Assembly: GCA_916700875.1 (NCBI GenBank)
Contig: CAKAKS010000039.1
Span: 18,759,139-18,823,138 of the forward strand
Length of the DNA stretch: 64,000 bases
DNA from: Sebastes aleutianus
Taxonomy: Eukaryota; Chordata; Actinopteri; Perciformes; Sebastidae
Direction: 5' to 3'
Made by a program: the position numbers and the translations under genes. This document shows positions 24,401 to 39,400 of this stretch, piece after piece. The notes under the pieces are model-generated. The model did not search any database. It was not told the DNA's origin and worked only from the letters and a program-made list of their open reading frames with translations. Position 1 is the first letter of the stretch, and every line of letters begins with the position of its first letter.

Positions 24401-27400
24401 TTTATTTGACGTGTTCTTTGTCTAAAAAAGTGGGTTTCAGCAATATTCAGGATCCTGTTGAAGGTTTTTTTTTTTTTCTTTTTGGTCTGGAGTGCACTGA
24501 TAATAGCCATTATTCAAAGTTTCAAAGCTAAGATGCCAGTGGGAGAGGCAGCAGGTCATCCGTTTGATCTTATTAGAGCCACTGAGCACAGCGAGGACTG
24601 TAGGGAAACCGTACAGGTGCCCTCACAAAATGCTGCGTCATAAAGGACTTTATTTGACATATAAATGAACCCTAACATATTATGAGATATTGTAGGCATC
24701 AGCACATAAATACTTTTGAAGCTGTATAATTTTTTACTTACTGTCCTATTTCTTTTATAATCATTGTTATTTCCTGTCAAGACAAAATACCAGGCATTTT
24801 CAGATATACACTGTACTTATATTGTTTTTCAGTAGCAACCACTTAAAACTTCCCTGTGAATGAGTTTGACAGGAAGTGAAACAATAAGGAAAGGTCAAAG
24901 GGACACAGAGGGGTACTTGCCTTGGTTGCACAGAGAACCGGAGAAGCCAGACAGGCACTCACAATGGCCCGTGACATGATGGCACGGCCCGGTGCTGTGC
25001 ACACACTGCGGACACGACTGGCTGCAGCGATGCCCGTAGAACCCCGGAGAGCAGACTGCAGCCGGCGGAGCGTGGCAGGAGAGAAGAGGGAATCAGTCAA
25101 CAACATTGGATGGCACAAGAGGCATATAATAATGAAACAGGGCGTGACAAGAGTGATCAAGGGAGTACAGAAAAAATCAAGGCCGGAAGAATTAAAGCAG
25201 AAAAGACGAGGAGAGACAGCAGAGGGAGGGAGGAAGCTGGGAAGTCAGTCTTTATTGTAATCACTCCCATTTCATCTGCTGCCAGAGACGGAGCAGTAAA
25301 ATAGTTAAGACAATCGGGAAAGTCTGTTTTATGTTAAGTTTTGATGATCTATAAAACACACAGCTGTGTGTTAATGCATATTTTATTGAGAGAATGTGGA
25401 CCATTAGGATATATTCAAAAGGTGGTATAAAGGTAATTATACTCACATTTTATATAAAGAGCATTAAAGCTGCAGTCGGCAACATTGAGCAAATATGATA
25501 TAAAAAAAAGTTATTTTTATAAAACGGTCACTATATTCTGACAGTAGTTCATGAGACTAGATAATCTGTGAAAACTCATGTCGATCCTCTGCCTCCTCCT
25601 GTGCTCCTCATGGCATTTGCAAGATTTCAACGTGCCTGAACAAAAACAACCAATCAGAGCCGAGCGGTCTTTAATGCAGCTGTCAATCACTGCTCACAAA
25701 ACTCACACTCATATCAAACGGTCAAACTAAGCAGCGCTGATTAAATATGAATCAATATTCTGTTACATTTCTCACCTCAAATGTTTTCAGAAACATCTTG
25801 TAGTGTACAAGATGTTATTATTGTTATTAGTCCTATTTGTATTCTTACAGCTGCTGTGCTATTATTGTGGTTGCTGTACACCTCTCCCCCCTCTCTCTCT
25901 CTCTCTCTCAATTTTAAATTTGTTTTCAATTCAATATGCTTTATTAGCATGACTGTTAGGCAGATGGCCGCCCACCTAGGTTTCTACACTCTAAACGGGG
26001 AGTTTATCCTGGCCACAGCGCATCCCAATACAATGCTCTTGTTGGGTCTCTAAACTATAGAGTAAGGTCTAGACCTGCTCTATATAAAAAGCGTCTTGAG
26101 ATAACTTCTGTTATGATTTGACGCTATATAAAAATAATCTTAATTGAATTAAATACTGTTTAGCTGTAAAATGAGAAAGTTTGTGACCCGGCCGCCATGT
26201 TGAAAACAGTCGAGCCAAAACCAAGCGCCGCCTACCGGCCGAAGCAAAAGCTTTCTCATTCCGTCTCATGCACTACTGTCAGGATATAGTGAGAGCTTTA
26301 TAAAAATAACTTTTTATCATATTTGCTCAAAGTTACTAGTAAGAAAAATATCGATATACGAAAATATCGAGTATAGGAATATTATGTTTTGTGATACTGT
26401 ATCAGAAAACTATCAATATTTAATTAATAGTTTACATGCAAAGATGAATTCAGTCAACACTTTATTTCATTTGTAAAGATATGTACCCTCTCAGTGTATG
26501 TGCCCTCTGTGATAAATCAAAAATGCAGATCCCACTATTCTGATTGCATAAAAAAGTAAACTTTTTTACTATGATTTTATGCTTATGGTGGTGTGTATTT
26601 ATACTATGACAGTTTTCCTAAAATTTGATTTTTAAAAAATCACAATATATCGCCTTGCTTACAGTATCGCAATATATTGAATCGTAACCCCCTGTATCAT
26701 GATACGTATCGTATCACCAGATTCTTGCCAATACACAGCCCTATAAGTTACCGACTTCAGCTTTAACTGTGCAACCATAATAACAGCCTGCAATTTATAT
26801 AAAAGAAAAACATTTTCATTTCAGTACAGTGAGAACCTTAAAAACCTACATTATGTTCCTATTTTCATAACCAACTCCTTTAATCACCATTCTCAGGAGA
26901 CAATCAGTTATTTCTAAAATAAGAAACCTTTTAGGAATTGACAAACACGGCATTGGTTGTTGTTTGACAACCATGCAATGTTAAATTGAACCCCTGGGTT
27001 TTGATTTGATTTAAAGCACCAGGTGTGATACACCTCTATCATCTGGAGTGGCGTGTAATCCTCCAATTAAAGTTTCATCAGGAAAAACAGCAAAACTGCA
27101 GTTATGAGGTTTTCACCTGATGAGAACATTATCTGTGTAAACATTGAATTTGGAGGAGTAATAACTTCCTCGCTCACACACAGAGAGCAAGAGAGAGAGA
27201 GAGAGCTTGTTTAGCTCTCTGTTTTACATTCCGCTCAAATTGATGTTTACAGGTTTGTGACTGTGAATTTCACTCCCAATCAGTGAGCTCATCACTTGAG
27301 AGCGGCCCCAGACAGACCTCATTCAGAAAGCAGAGCTAGCACTCCCAGCGAGCACGCCCTCTGATGAGCCTCGGACGAGGACTGTGTGTCTCCCACTGTG

Positions 27401-30400
27401 CGTTGGTTGTTGAGGACAGGGCAGAGGGTGTGAGGAGTGTGTGTGTGTGTGTGTGTTGCTGTCGGGGTAAAGACACTGTGATTAAGTGATAGCAGTGATG
27501 AAGGGTTTACACTCAAGCAGTTATGACCGACAACTAAGTGCTTTCCCTCAGCAGGCTCACCCTTCAACAATTCTGCAAGGATCAAAGCAAGGTCAATACT
27601 GTGGCGCAGTTTGTTATGGCGGAGCCCTAAGGCTCGTGCCGTTGTTACTTAAAAAGGATAAAGAGAAGGAGGCTCACTTCGTTTGCAGGACGTCCCCCTG
27701 TATCCAGGTGCACACACACATGTCCCGTCCTCTGGAGAGCAGGATCCTCCGTTCTGACAGGAACAGCTGACTGAACAGTTGGGTCCCCAGAAGCCTTGTG
27801 GGCACACGTTATCACAGTGGATTCCTGCAGGAACATTACACGAATATTCAGCGAATGCACGCTAAGAAAGCAAGGACTGTGGTAGGCTGAAATATTCTAA
27901 ATAGCCTGCCATCTGTAAAAACACACCATCAAAGGACAGCATTCACAATGCCTGATCACAGTTGATCTGAGGAGGGCTATTCACCCAGCATGGATCCTCG
28001 ATTGATTTCAGTCCTGAATGAAGAGGCTGTCGTTTGGATTGGACTGTGTGTATGTGTGTGTGTGTGTGTTTTTAGTTCAGCCCATCCTTTCAGACTCCGT
28101 TTCTCCTTTCCAAATGTATTTTATTTTTGATCTGACTGGGGCTCCCTGCCAGTGCACTGTGTTGATTAACAGGGTTGGGTCTCCAGAGAGGCCCAGCTTG
28201 TCTCCCATTCTCTTTCAGCAGAGCCGCCGTAGCGCACAGAGCCGAAAGGGAAGTACTCAGGCTACGAGAGCGCAGTCTGGAAGTGTCACTGTGTGTTTGG
28301 CGCAGCCCCAACAAACAAACGCAAAACACTGCATCCATACAGTGCTCTCACTGTGCACATGAATGCATTAGCACATCCGTCGGAGCAGCCCCGTTTTCTC
28401 TGTCATACCCTTCAAAAAGGGGGTAAAATCCCATGTACTGCACATACACATATGTGCAGTACATGTGTAGGCACATACACCTACTGCAGGCTCATAAAAT
28501 AAAATAGATCGCTGCAAACACTCAGGCACATATGCACACTTAAGAGTCACATACTCACACACATGCACGCGCACAAACTCTGCAACCTTTCAAGCACCAG
28601 CCCTTAGTTCGAAGCCTCATTTGAAATTTTCTTTGAGTGAGAATATCTGAGAATGGTGTGGCCATTAAAGCAGCATTAGTGCAGTACCTTTGAATTAAAC
28701 CTGGGCTAAACTCTGGGGACCGATGTTATACAGTAACCAGGGCGCCTTAGGGCTGGAACGGAGGAGTAAAAGGAGAGGAAATGTTAGTGCTGATGAGGAG
28801 GGGGCATGGTAGCAGTGATTTAGTCGGAGGCCCGGCCGTGGACATCAAAAGGAGGGCAAGGCTTGTGCGAGTGTGTTTGAGGTTCTGCTAGGCCAGGCAG
28901 AAAAAAAACAAAAAACGACTGCCTTTACTGTCAGAAAATGAACGCGGACAGAGCAGCACACTTTTCAGTCTAATAGTGACAAACAGAGGGGCTTTGGATG
29001 CCTAGTGAGGGAGAAGAAGAAAGAGTGAGAGAAGCCAGAACTGAAGCGTCTTCAAAGGAGGCTTTTCGCTGAGAAGTGCCAGAGGTCCCACTATCCAATT
29101 TGTAGAGAGTGAGGAGAGAAAAGCAAACCTCTCTCTCCCTCTTTAAGTCTCTCTCTCTCAGTGCATGTAAACACACACTCACATTACTTCAGATATAAAA
29201 AGGTGAAGTCCTATTTAACATGGACTAGCATGAAGCCCCTGCATCAAGTGTCCAGTCATAGCGCTCTTTTGCATCTTTAGGCTGATGTCAGGCTTACGAC
29301 AGTTCAGCAACAACTGTGTGGGTCACAGACGGCTTACGCGTACACACTCCTAGATTCAAGCTTCTTGACAGTTTACTTAAAACCCACAATAAAACAAACA
29401 GCGAGTTGACAGCCAAGTAGGATGCCATATTTTCTCTGGTCAGTGATTTGACAGTGTTCACAGATAAAAAATAGCTCCAGTGTTTCTGTAAATAGCCATT
29501 TTATTCCATCCCTGACTCAGTCCTGTGACGAAACCCACATCTTCCTCTCTCTGGGTGCTCCTTCCTCCAGAGAGCCCATTGTCAAGCCTCTACGATTCAA
29601 GTGCGTATATGTATGTGTGTTTGCCTGGCCCAGTGGGCTGCACGATGCCCCAAGCCCTACACCCCGGTGACTCAATTAAGGCTGACAGATGGTCCCGACC
29701 TGTGCAGGATTCAGAGCATGAGAGGCCCGTTTTGCCGGCTCCGTTCTTGCAGATAATAAAACCCACATTGTTTCCCAGAATAAATGCCCTAAGCTCAGGA
29801 GGCTGAATGGAGTGGGCTGCTGAGAGCTCACAGGCTTGACCTTTCCTGCTGAATCTATTCCCTCCCTGACTGCACCTCTCCACCCGGGCTCAGAGAGCGG
29901 GTCCTCGGCTATCCCCCCGTATTTGACATTCAGATGCGACGCTTCATTTTTGAGCATAATGATCCTCACCCTTGCTGTGACATTCACACTTTCCTACCTC
30001 CACCTCTTTTCCCTGTAAACAAATGTTTGAAATGACAAGAAACAAAGAGCAGAGTTCAAACGGAGATCCTGGATCCTTGGTTCAGTCAGATTTCACAACA
30101 ACCTGGAACCTTAAATAATGAACACAGCCAGAAATAATAATATCAAGAGGCCGTGTTTAAAACTCTTGAGAGCATTCTGGGCCAATGATTTGATTCTCTG
30201 TCTACAAATATTTATCTGGTGAGTCACTTCAGACATTTGTGTATAACTAATATAAGCATGATTGCATACCAGCATCCAGTGCGTTAGCCGAGAGAATTAA
30301 TTTAGAGCTCAATTCTCAACATTTCTCATTCACATACCCCGCCGGCTCGGTGGCAAAACAAATTGAACATTAATTAACAAAACACTGCTCAGGCATTCTG

Positions 30401-33400
30401 TAAACATACTGTAAAACACAAACCATGAGTGCCCCAGCATATCGTCCTGTTGTGGTAAACAAGTATGTCTGACTAGCATTCTCAGGTTTTTGAGTTGATG
30501 AGGTTATTTCTGTCCCTAATGTCAGCCTGCTCGGATTAGCTTTTCTTATAAAAGCAGTACTGACCTGTCCAGCCGGGGTAGCAGCGGCAGTAGCCACTCA
30601 CTGGATCACAGCCATCAGCGTGGCTACAGTCACAGCGTTCACGACACTCCAACCCATAGGTGCCGTCCTGACAACGATAAAAAACTTGCTGTTATATCTT
30701 TAAAACTCCACACATGGGTACAACGAGACACTCCAAGTTGTATGGTCAGTTAAAAGACGGACTTACAGGGCAGGACTCGCTGCAGTGCTCTCCCCTCCAC
30801 CCAGGTGAACATGTGCAGGTGCCGTCTATCGGGTCACATGCAGCTCCATTGGCACATAAGCATGTCTGATTACAGCCCAGACCCCACGTACCGCTGGAGC
30901 AGAGGATGGAGCAGTCCACGCCCTGCCAGCCTGGGGTTAGAGAGAGCAGAGACACATCCAACTGTTCACAGGTATACAGTATGAACCAAGTATTGTGGAT
31001 ACAGCCACATTGTATTACAGTTATAATGTTACACAACTTAACACCCACAATTATAGCATAGCACAGTGGTTCCCAACCTGGGGTTCGAACCCTCAAGATA
31101 AATAGGAGGGATTCATTTAAGGGAAATTAAAGGGAAAGAAATAAAAAATGAACTCTGTTCTTGGTCAGTTGGTCGGTCCACCACGTTGTTCAAAACTGAA
31201 TTATCTCAACAACTACTGGATGGATTAAGATTAGGGCTGGGCAATATATCGATATTCTATCAATATCGAGATATGACACTAGATATCTTCTGAGATTTTT
31301 GATATCGTAATATGGCATAAGTGTTGTCTTTTCCTGGTTTTAAAAGCTGCAGTAAAGTGGTGTAATTTTCTGAATTTACCAGACTGTTCTAGCTGTTTTA
31401 TTATTTGCCTTTTACATTCAGTCATTATATCCACATTACTGATGATTATTTATCAAAAATCTAATTTTGTAAATATTTTGTAAAAGCACCAATGGTCAAT
31501 TCTATAATATTATCGCAATATCGATATCGAGGTATTTGGTCAAAAAATATGGTGATATTTGATTTTCTCCATATCACCCAGTCCTAATTGAGATGGTTTT
31601 TTTTGTATAGACATTCACGTTCCCCAGAGAATGAATCCTACTAACTTTGGCGATCCCATGAGTTTTTCCTGTAGTGCCCCCAGCAGGTCAAAGTCTTCCC
31701 TTATCCAGTGAAATAGAGTTGCTAAATGCGAGATTGGGAGCATGGGTCAGCGACAGCTGAGCCTAACAGCGCTTACAGTGAAAACAACGGCAGCAGTGTT
31801 GACACAGCTAACAGTGTTAACGCAGGGGGAACCGGAGGGTGGGTGCTACATTTCAACAATGGTGACGGTCAGGACGGCGTTATCAGCTGTAACTGCTGTA
31901 TGAGTGCAGAGCAGCGGATGGGAGCTAGCCAGTGGAGCATGCTCACATGCACGAAAAGGATGTACGGCCGGCCCGGCGATGTGAACAAAGCACAGAGAAG
32001 CTCTGATTACAACATTACTCCGCTATATCTTTACATAGCAAATAGTTGTTTGCTGCTGTATTAATGCTCTGGATATCGTATAGAGCACCTTTAAATAGAA
32101 AACTGAACATAGCAAGTAGCGAATAAATGAAGGCCGGCGGTCGTCTGACTGTTGTGTGAAATACAGTATGTATACGAAAACAACCTACTTTATGTTTTTA
32201 GTCTTACATTGTCAAGCACAGAATGCAAGAAGAATCTGACCACAAGTAAAGTCTGTATGTGTGCATCCAGATAAGATGTATACAGTATACAGCAGTCAGT
32301 GTAGCGTAAAGCTCGGGAGTCGCTCTGAAGCTTTTACAATGAGTCAATTATACTGTACCTTCCCTGCAGATGCAGGAGCCGTCGGCTGGAGAGCAGGATG
32401 CGTGATTGTGGCAGGAGCAGGTGGACATGCAGCTTGGTCCGTATAGACCAGGAGGACACACTGTAGCACAGTCCTCACCCTGAGGTAGAAAAATAATGCA
32501 AAGTCATGAAGCAAAGAATCAGCATGGCAATAAATGCTGACTCTGGCAAACCAAAAATAGGAATAATATAGTCTGAATAGATGCAGAGAGAGAAAGAGAT
32601 GCGAGGTTCACTGCACTTCTCCAGAGCTTACTGAACTGTTTATTTAGACCAGTCATGCTGTATCTGTATACAGGATGAGGAGCAAAGCAACGGTTAAGCT
32701 GAATGGATTTATGATCGTAACTGAAGTTCAAGAGGAAGAACCCCCCAAAGCTATCGCCTCCCAGCTTCCAATTATGCACTCTATATATTCTGACAGCACC
32801 TACTCCCAGCCACGCTGCGCTCTTTGCAAGCATACTCCACCCCATCTCTTCACTTCTCTCTCCATCTCGCTCTCCTGTTAGGTTCGCCTCACGGGGGGGT
32901 CTCCACTTTCATCAGTGGAGAGACTGGCAGGACTCAGAGAATCCAGACTCTTCCCATCTCCAACCAAGCTACTACCAAAACTGCCCTTACTAGCTTTAGT
33001 GCATTAATATAACCAAAGCGAAACGCAAAAGCGCCTATTTGACAATATTTCGGATTTAAACTCATAACATTAATGAGGCAATTGGCGAGCGGAGGACGGG
33101 CGGTCACAGCCGGTGCAAGGTGGAAACCTGCAGCCCCGCAGCGAAAGCTCGACCAGAGAGGCCAGACACACAGCCATCTAACGTTAAAGATCAAAGAAAG
33201 CACTCCACATATTAAGCAACATCTTTTCTTGTAAAATGTCCGGTGTAATCTGTAACACTGATGTCGTCATAAATTCATTAACCGGTGGGAATATGTCCTC
33301 CCCATGACATCACTACTTGTGACTACTAGATGTGGTTCTTGCTTGGTGAAATGCCTGTTGGAGGATACATCTATAAAACTGTACACTGCAGCAGAGATTT

Positions 33401-36400
33401 TGTAGACACAAGTGAGTGGAACCATCAAGAGGGAATCAATTTCAGGGTGAAGTGATGCAGGGCTCAAGTCCAGAGTTCAACCCTCCACTTTGTCCCAACT
33501 ACCCAAAGGACACAACTTGAGGATCATTTCCCTGTCCCTTAATTAGCGACTCCTATTGGCATTCTTTCTAATAGCCAGCAGGGGGCGACTCCTCCGGTTG
33601 CAAAAAGAAGTCTGATTGTATAGAAGTCTTTGAGAAAAAGCCCTTCTACTTCTCACTTGATTTATTACCTCAGTAAACATTGTAAACATGAGTTTGTGGT
33701 CTCAATCGCTAGTTTTAAGTCTTCTTCAATACAGCATGATGTTCATTTAGTAAATTATGGTCCCATTTAGAGTCAAATAGACCATAAAGCAGGGTATGCT
33801 TTAGGACGTGGCTACCTTGTGATTGACAGGTTACCACGGCGTTGTCTGGTATGAGAGTTGACGTGTTTTTGTCGTTGAACTTTAACCCTTTCACAGTGTG
33901 TTTTCAGTTCATGAAAGTTAATTGTAACATTTTGGTCGCCTAAAAATGTCTTATTCAGCGTTCGGTTGTACTTAGCTCCACCCTCTTGAGTCACTTCTGG
34001 TTGCAAAAAAACAAGATGGCAACGGCCAAAATACCAAACTCGAGGCTTCAAAATAGCAGTCCACAAACCTATGGGTGACGTCAAGGTGACTATGTCCACT
34101 TCTTATATACAGTCTATGGTTAGGATCAGAGGAGAATATTGTAAACCTCCCAGTGCCGAAGCAGCTGGCGACAACATGTGTATCGGAGGAAGCACATGGT
34201 TGTCTACACCTGCATCAGGACAACAGTGGGAGTACTAAGAATGACAATATGATGACACCAAACTGGGGAGAAGCAAAAACCAAACAAATACAACTCCATG
34301 GTGAACTAGGTGGACATGGGAACGGCAGACGACTCTCAATCTACTATTAATAAGCACACCAATGGGAGATCGGCAGCCATGCTGGCGCGGCCTTAAAGTC
34401 CCTTTGCCATTGCATTGGAGTGAACTATCTGGCAAAGGACATGGAGTACTCCTTCCACGTCCTCTGCACCCTGCCGTCATTAGAATTTCTCTGCTTTGAA
34501 GGCTGAGCACAGCCCACCTCCACTAGTCTTGTCCCTCCCTAAGCTGGAGATCACAGCCAGTCTATGGATTCCCACACCCTCCCTCGCACACCCTATCTTG
34601 AGTGACAGGTGACACAATGATTTAGAGTTCCAATTAGTGGCCCAGAGGAGTCCTGAGTGGCTCTTGCCTCGCTCACCAGAGCACTGGGGGACCGCTGGCT
34701 GCTCGCTGCTCTCATTATCATTTTGAACTCAGTTTAAACAGGAGGCAGGAGGAGATGTGCCAGTGGACGCCAGGGGCAGAACACACATCTTAAAACATCT
34801 CTCCTCCCCGTACACCACATAAAAGCGCCCGTCTGTGAATGAAATTTTTATCAATCGGTTGCAATAACCTTTGTTCTGCTGAAAATGACAGCTTCAAGAC
34901 TGCTAACAATAGCAGTTCAGTTACAGTTGTTAAGTGCGGGGAGAAGTTCGACCAGCAGCCAGTGGGGGCTGGAGCGCATGGGAGGGGTTCGGCCTGTCTT
35001 CAGAGCACAGGCAATTTACTGGTGACTGGACTCATGGATAAAACGTCATGCAGCCACAAATGACCACATGGATTTTGCTGCATCCTTGGCTGCGTCCGAT
35101 TCCACTTGGTTTCACCCTCGTGGCGCAGAGACCAGTGGTTGGTCTGCTCTCAAGAGGGGGAAGGCAGCTCTCTCATTAGTCGACTGATTCATATTCCTTC
35201 TGAGCCGCGAAGGATAGAAGTCTGTATGTGGAGAATCATTATTAATACACGGGCTGTCAGTCCATCGCACGAGAGCAGCAGGACCTTACATAACTACACA
35301 GCCAATGGAGGCTGGTGAGAGGCGGCCAGGTCGTCCTTGGCCAAGGCACTAAATTCATACCTATTAGTATCTTAATGTAATTGGAGAGCACTTTTTCCAG
35401 AAAGCCTCTCACTGACACAACATTGATCAGCCTCTTACCCATTGAGACTAGATGCAAATGGCACCACTAATTACCAATCAGTCTCACTCCTTAACAGTCC
35501 ATCTAACTGCTGGATGAGTGACTGCAGTTTAAAATTCATGCAGCAAGACAGAAAATGAACCTCTGAACCTTTTGATGAGGCTAGAAAGCCCTCAGAGATA
35601 GGAAAATGATTTGTTTTCACCACCTACAAAGGCCGACTGGAATCCATTCCTAATGCATTCACATTTCTGATACAACCGTATATCAACACAATCTGTAGAA
35701 ACCATAGCAGGGAAGAAATGTTACTGCGTGAGTACATGCTGCAGATTGCAAGGGACAATGCCTGACTAGGTAACATGTAATCACTTTGTCCCAGTCAAAA
35801 AGAGCATGTCCAATTACTGGAGCTAAATCAAGCGTGCAGGAGCTCAGTCTGCTCCGACACTTTGCTTGGTTTGCCCCCCGATGGGACTCCAGAACAAAGG
35901 TGCAGCAGGGAGGCTTAGTCCTATCAGCTGTCCCCTGAGGAAGTGACTTCACCAGCAATCATAGGCTCAACACCGTCATCAATCACATTTTAAAAGCCCC
36001 ACTGCGTGGTAATGATCATGTACAATGTATGTGACATAAAGCTACACACTTAACAGGTAAGAGCCACAATCTGACTTTCTACCAAAGCGGCTTTTGTAGC
36101 AAAAAGCTACTACGTGGACTCACCTCACCCTGCAACACACACACACAAACACACCAGTCCTCCATACGAGGTGCGTCTGTTCCCATCTGACTGCCTCTTT
36201 TTCTATCCAGCTCCTGCCCTCTAGGCCTGTTTAATGGATCTGGCAGCCCTTCCCAGCAGCCGCCAAAGAGAACAGGTGGAGCAAATTAAGACACAGTCTG
36301 CGGCCCCGCTCGGTAGCTCAATTCACCACAGTGGCCCCGCTGTAAGACACAGGCAATTTCCACTGAAATGTAATGTTGGCAGAAATGTACCCTCTCTCGG

Positions 36401-39400
36401 TCTCTGTTGCTCTGTAACTTCAGATTGCAAGACAAGAAATACAATGGGAAAACGGATTGAAGTTACCCAACTAATTTGACAGTTGTAGAAAAGGGGACAA
36501 TATAGCTGCTGCACAAAAACTGCTAAAATGGAAACCTATATAGGTCAAAGATTCAATTTTCTCCCAATTGGTCGAGGACTACTTGTCTCCCTGAAGTTAA
36601 GGCGTATCAACCCTATTTGTAAAATACACACGACTGATTATTAATGTCTGCAAAGGGCCGGACCAGGGAATGAATCATTTAGCGAGGAATTTCTCGCGGT
36701 GCAGTAGAGCACATCTATAATAAGGCAATAATAAAATGTCTCACCTTGCTTCTTCCTGCCTGTGTACAAAAAGCTTCTAAAGTAATACCGGGACCACTTC
36801 CAGAACATTACAACCAAAATGACGGCCCAAAATGTTTTACTACGGTCACAAATAACATAAATCAATGCAAAACAACCTTCATAAAGAGCTATATTATTGA
36901 CACAATACTGATACCGTCACACGGACCTCCTTTTATCATTATTATCTAATGAAACTACAGATTTTCACAAGGAGCGAGGTTACAATGACAATTAACCTAT
37001 GGCAGTTTTATGAAAAAATTAATATAACCAACAACATCATTATAATCTGATACTCCGTAATTACAGCAGTGATTAAATTAAAATAGAGAGCAGCATGTTA
37101 AATCATTTCAAACACAAAGTTATATTAACAAGTCATATTTTAAGGACTGATGTTTAAGGGTTCTAATGTATTGTGTGTGTTGATTTTTCCTCCTTTTTTG
37201 TTTTCAATGTGTTTAAACTTGTGGAGGACAGAACCTGCCAAAATAAATGAATAAATAAATAAACGACTCGATAAATAAATAATTAAATGTGTCATTAAAT
37301 GTAGCAAACATAATATCAAAAATAAATGTAGGCATTCACTAATTGATAAAATGTGACATAAATTGATATTTCTGTTTTAATTTGCTTCTTCGTCGACTAC
37401 ATGCTAGCCGGCTAGCTGCACCCGTCTTCTATATATTTATTGACTCATTTGATTAGTCATTCATTTATTTTTGATTTTGGCAGGTTCTGTCCTCCGTATA
37501 AATTAGGTCTGTCAATCAATTAAAATAGTTAATTGTGATTGATCGCAAATTAATCGCACATTTTTTATCTGTTCAAAATGTACCTTAAAGTGAGATTTGT
37601 CAAGTATTTAATACTCTTATCAACATGGGAGTGGGCAAATATGCTGCTTTATGCAAATGAATGTATATATTTATTATTGGAAAACAATTAATAACATAAA
37701 ACAATGACAAATATTGTCCAGAAACCCTCACAGGTACTGCATTTAGCATAAAAATATGCTCAAATCATAACATGGCAAACTCAAGCCCAACAGGCAACAA
37801 CAGCTGTCAGTGTGTCCGTGTGCTGACTAGACTATGACTTGCCCCAAACTGCATGAAGTATCATATCATAAAGTGTGCATGTCTGTAAAGGGGAGACTCG
37901 TGGGTACCCATAGAACCCATTTTCATTCACATATCTTGAGGTCAGAGGTCAAGAGTCAATTAGTGGCTTTAAAACAAATTTATGTTAACGCGTTATTATT
38001 GCATTAACTTTGACAGCCCTTTTACGTAATACATTTTAAGTTTTCCTATTTTATTGTATCTTCTCTTTCTCCTTTCCCTTGGTTCTTACTTCAGGGAATA
38101 TTTGCTTTGTGTTAGTTTGTGTAAAATAATTGTTCTTAGCACTTTGGCATGTTGGCTCTCTCCTAAAGGAGATTTAGATTTCATGAGACCAAGTAAAGGT
38201 CAAATTAAAATAAAATAAATAACAATAAACAACAGTAAAACATTACCATGATAGCAGCCACTGACCTAAGTACGATTAAACAGCAGTGAGGATATACTGT
38301 ACTCACCATGAACCCGGGGGCACATATACAAGAGCCTTTGACAGGATGGCAGTCGGCTCCGTTGGTGCAGCTACAAGGCAGCATGCATCCCTCTCCGTAG
38401 TATCCAGGAGGGCATGTCTCATTACAGTAAAGCCCTGTCCATCCCGCAGAGCAGGTGCATTCACCAGAAAGCGGGTGGCAGCTAGAACATAATGAGGAAG
38501 AAAGATGGGACAACAACAGGAAGAGTGAGGCAAAGTTTCAACACTTCATTCGTGAGCAGGGGTCAAAGTGTGAAGTCTGCGCCGACAGCAATTCATCCAT
38601 CCATGTGTCTACGTGCTTGTTTCAGATAGATGAGGTGTCCCTTTTCTCCTTCTTTCTGTAATGACTTCTACGGTCGCTGCCCAACTCCAGCCGGAATCAG
38701 AGCATTAACATTGCATTAACTATGAATGCGGCTGAGAAATTATGAATGAAGCAAAAGGTCGCGATTAAAAGCTAACTGGATGACATGGCTGAGAGGTGTC
38801 CAGACTTCAGAATGAGTGCTGGCTTAGAGCGAAGATGAAGCAAAAATTGAGTTGGAAAAGTCTTTATTCATAAGGAGCTACAGGGGGGGCTTTGCTTCAG
38901 GGCTTGGTCGGAGCGAAGATGAGTGCGGCCTCGCGCTGATATCTCACTTACCTCACGGTGTTGGTGGTATTACAGGGGCAGTACTTGTCACAGATGAGGC
39001 CGTAGAGGCCCGGGGGACAGAATCTCTCTTGGCAATTAGGGCCTTTAAACCCGGTTTCACACAGACAGGCTCCATTGATATGGTGACACTTGGCTCCATT
39101 CTGACACTCACACCTCTGGTTGCACTGCGGACCAAAGGTGCCCACCGGACAGTCATCCTGGCACCTGCAGGAGGAAAAATTTAACATTTTTAAATTGGTG
39201 CTATAAAAAGAAAATTAAAAAAATTGGAGTAAAGAGTGGTAACCTGAAATTCTAATGTTAAAAAGGTTAAAGCACCTTTGTACACATGATATATTGAAAA
39301 TATTAGAGCTTAAACAATTAGTCAATTACTCAATTAGTGGACAGAAAATGAATTAACAGCAATCGTGATAGTAAATTAATTGTTTATGTGAAGTTTTGCT

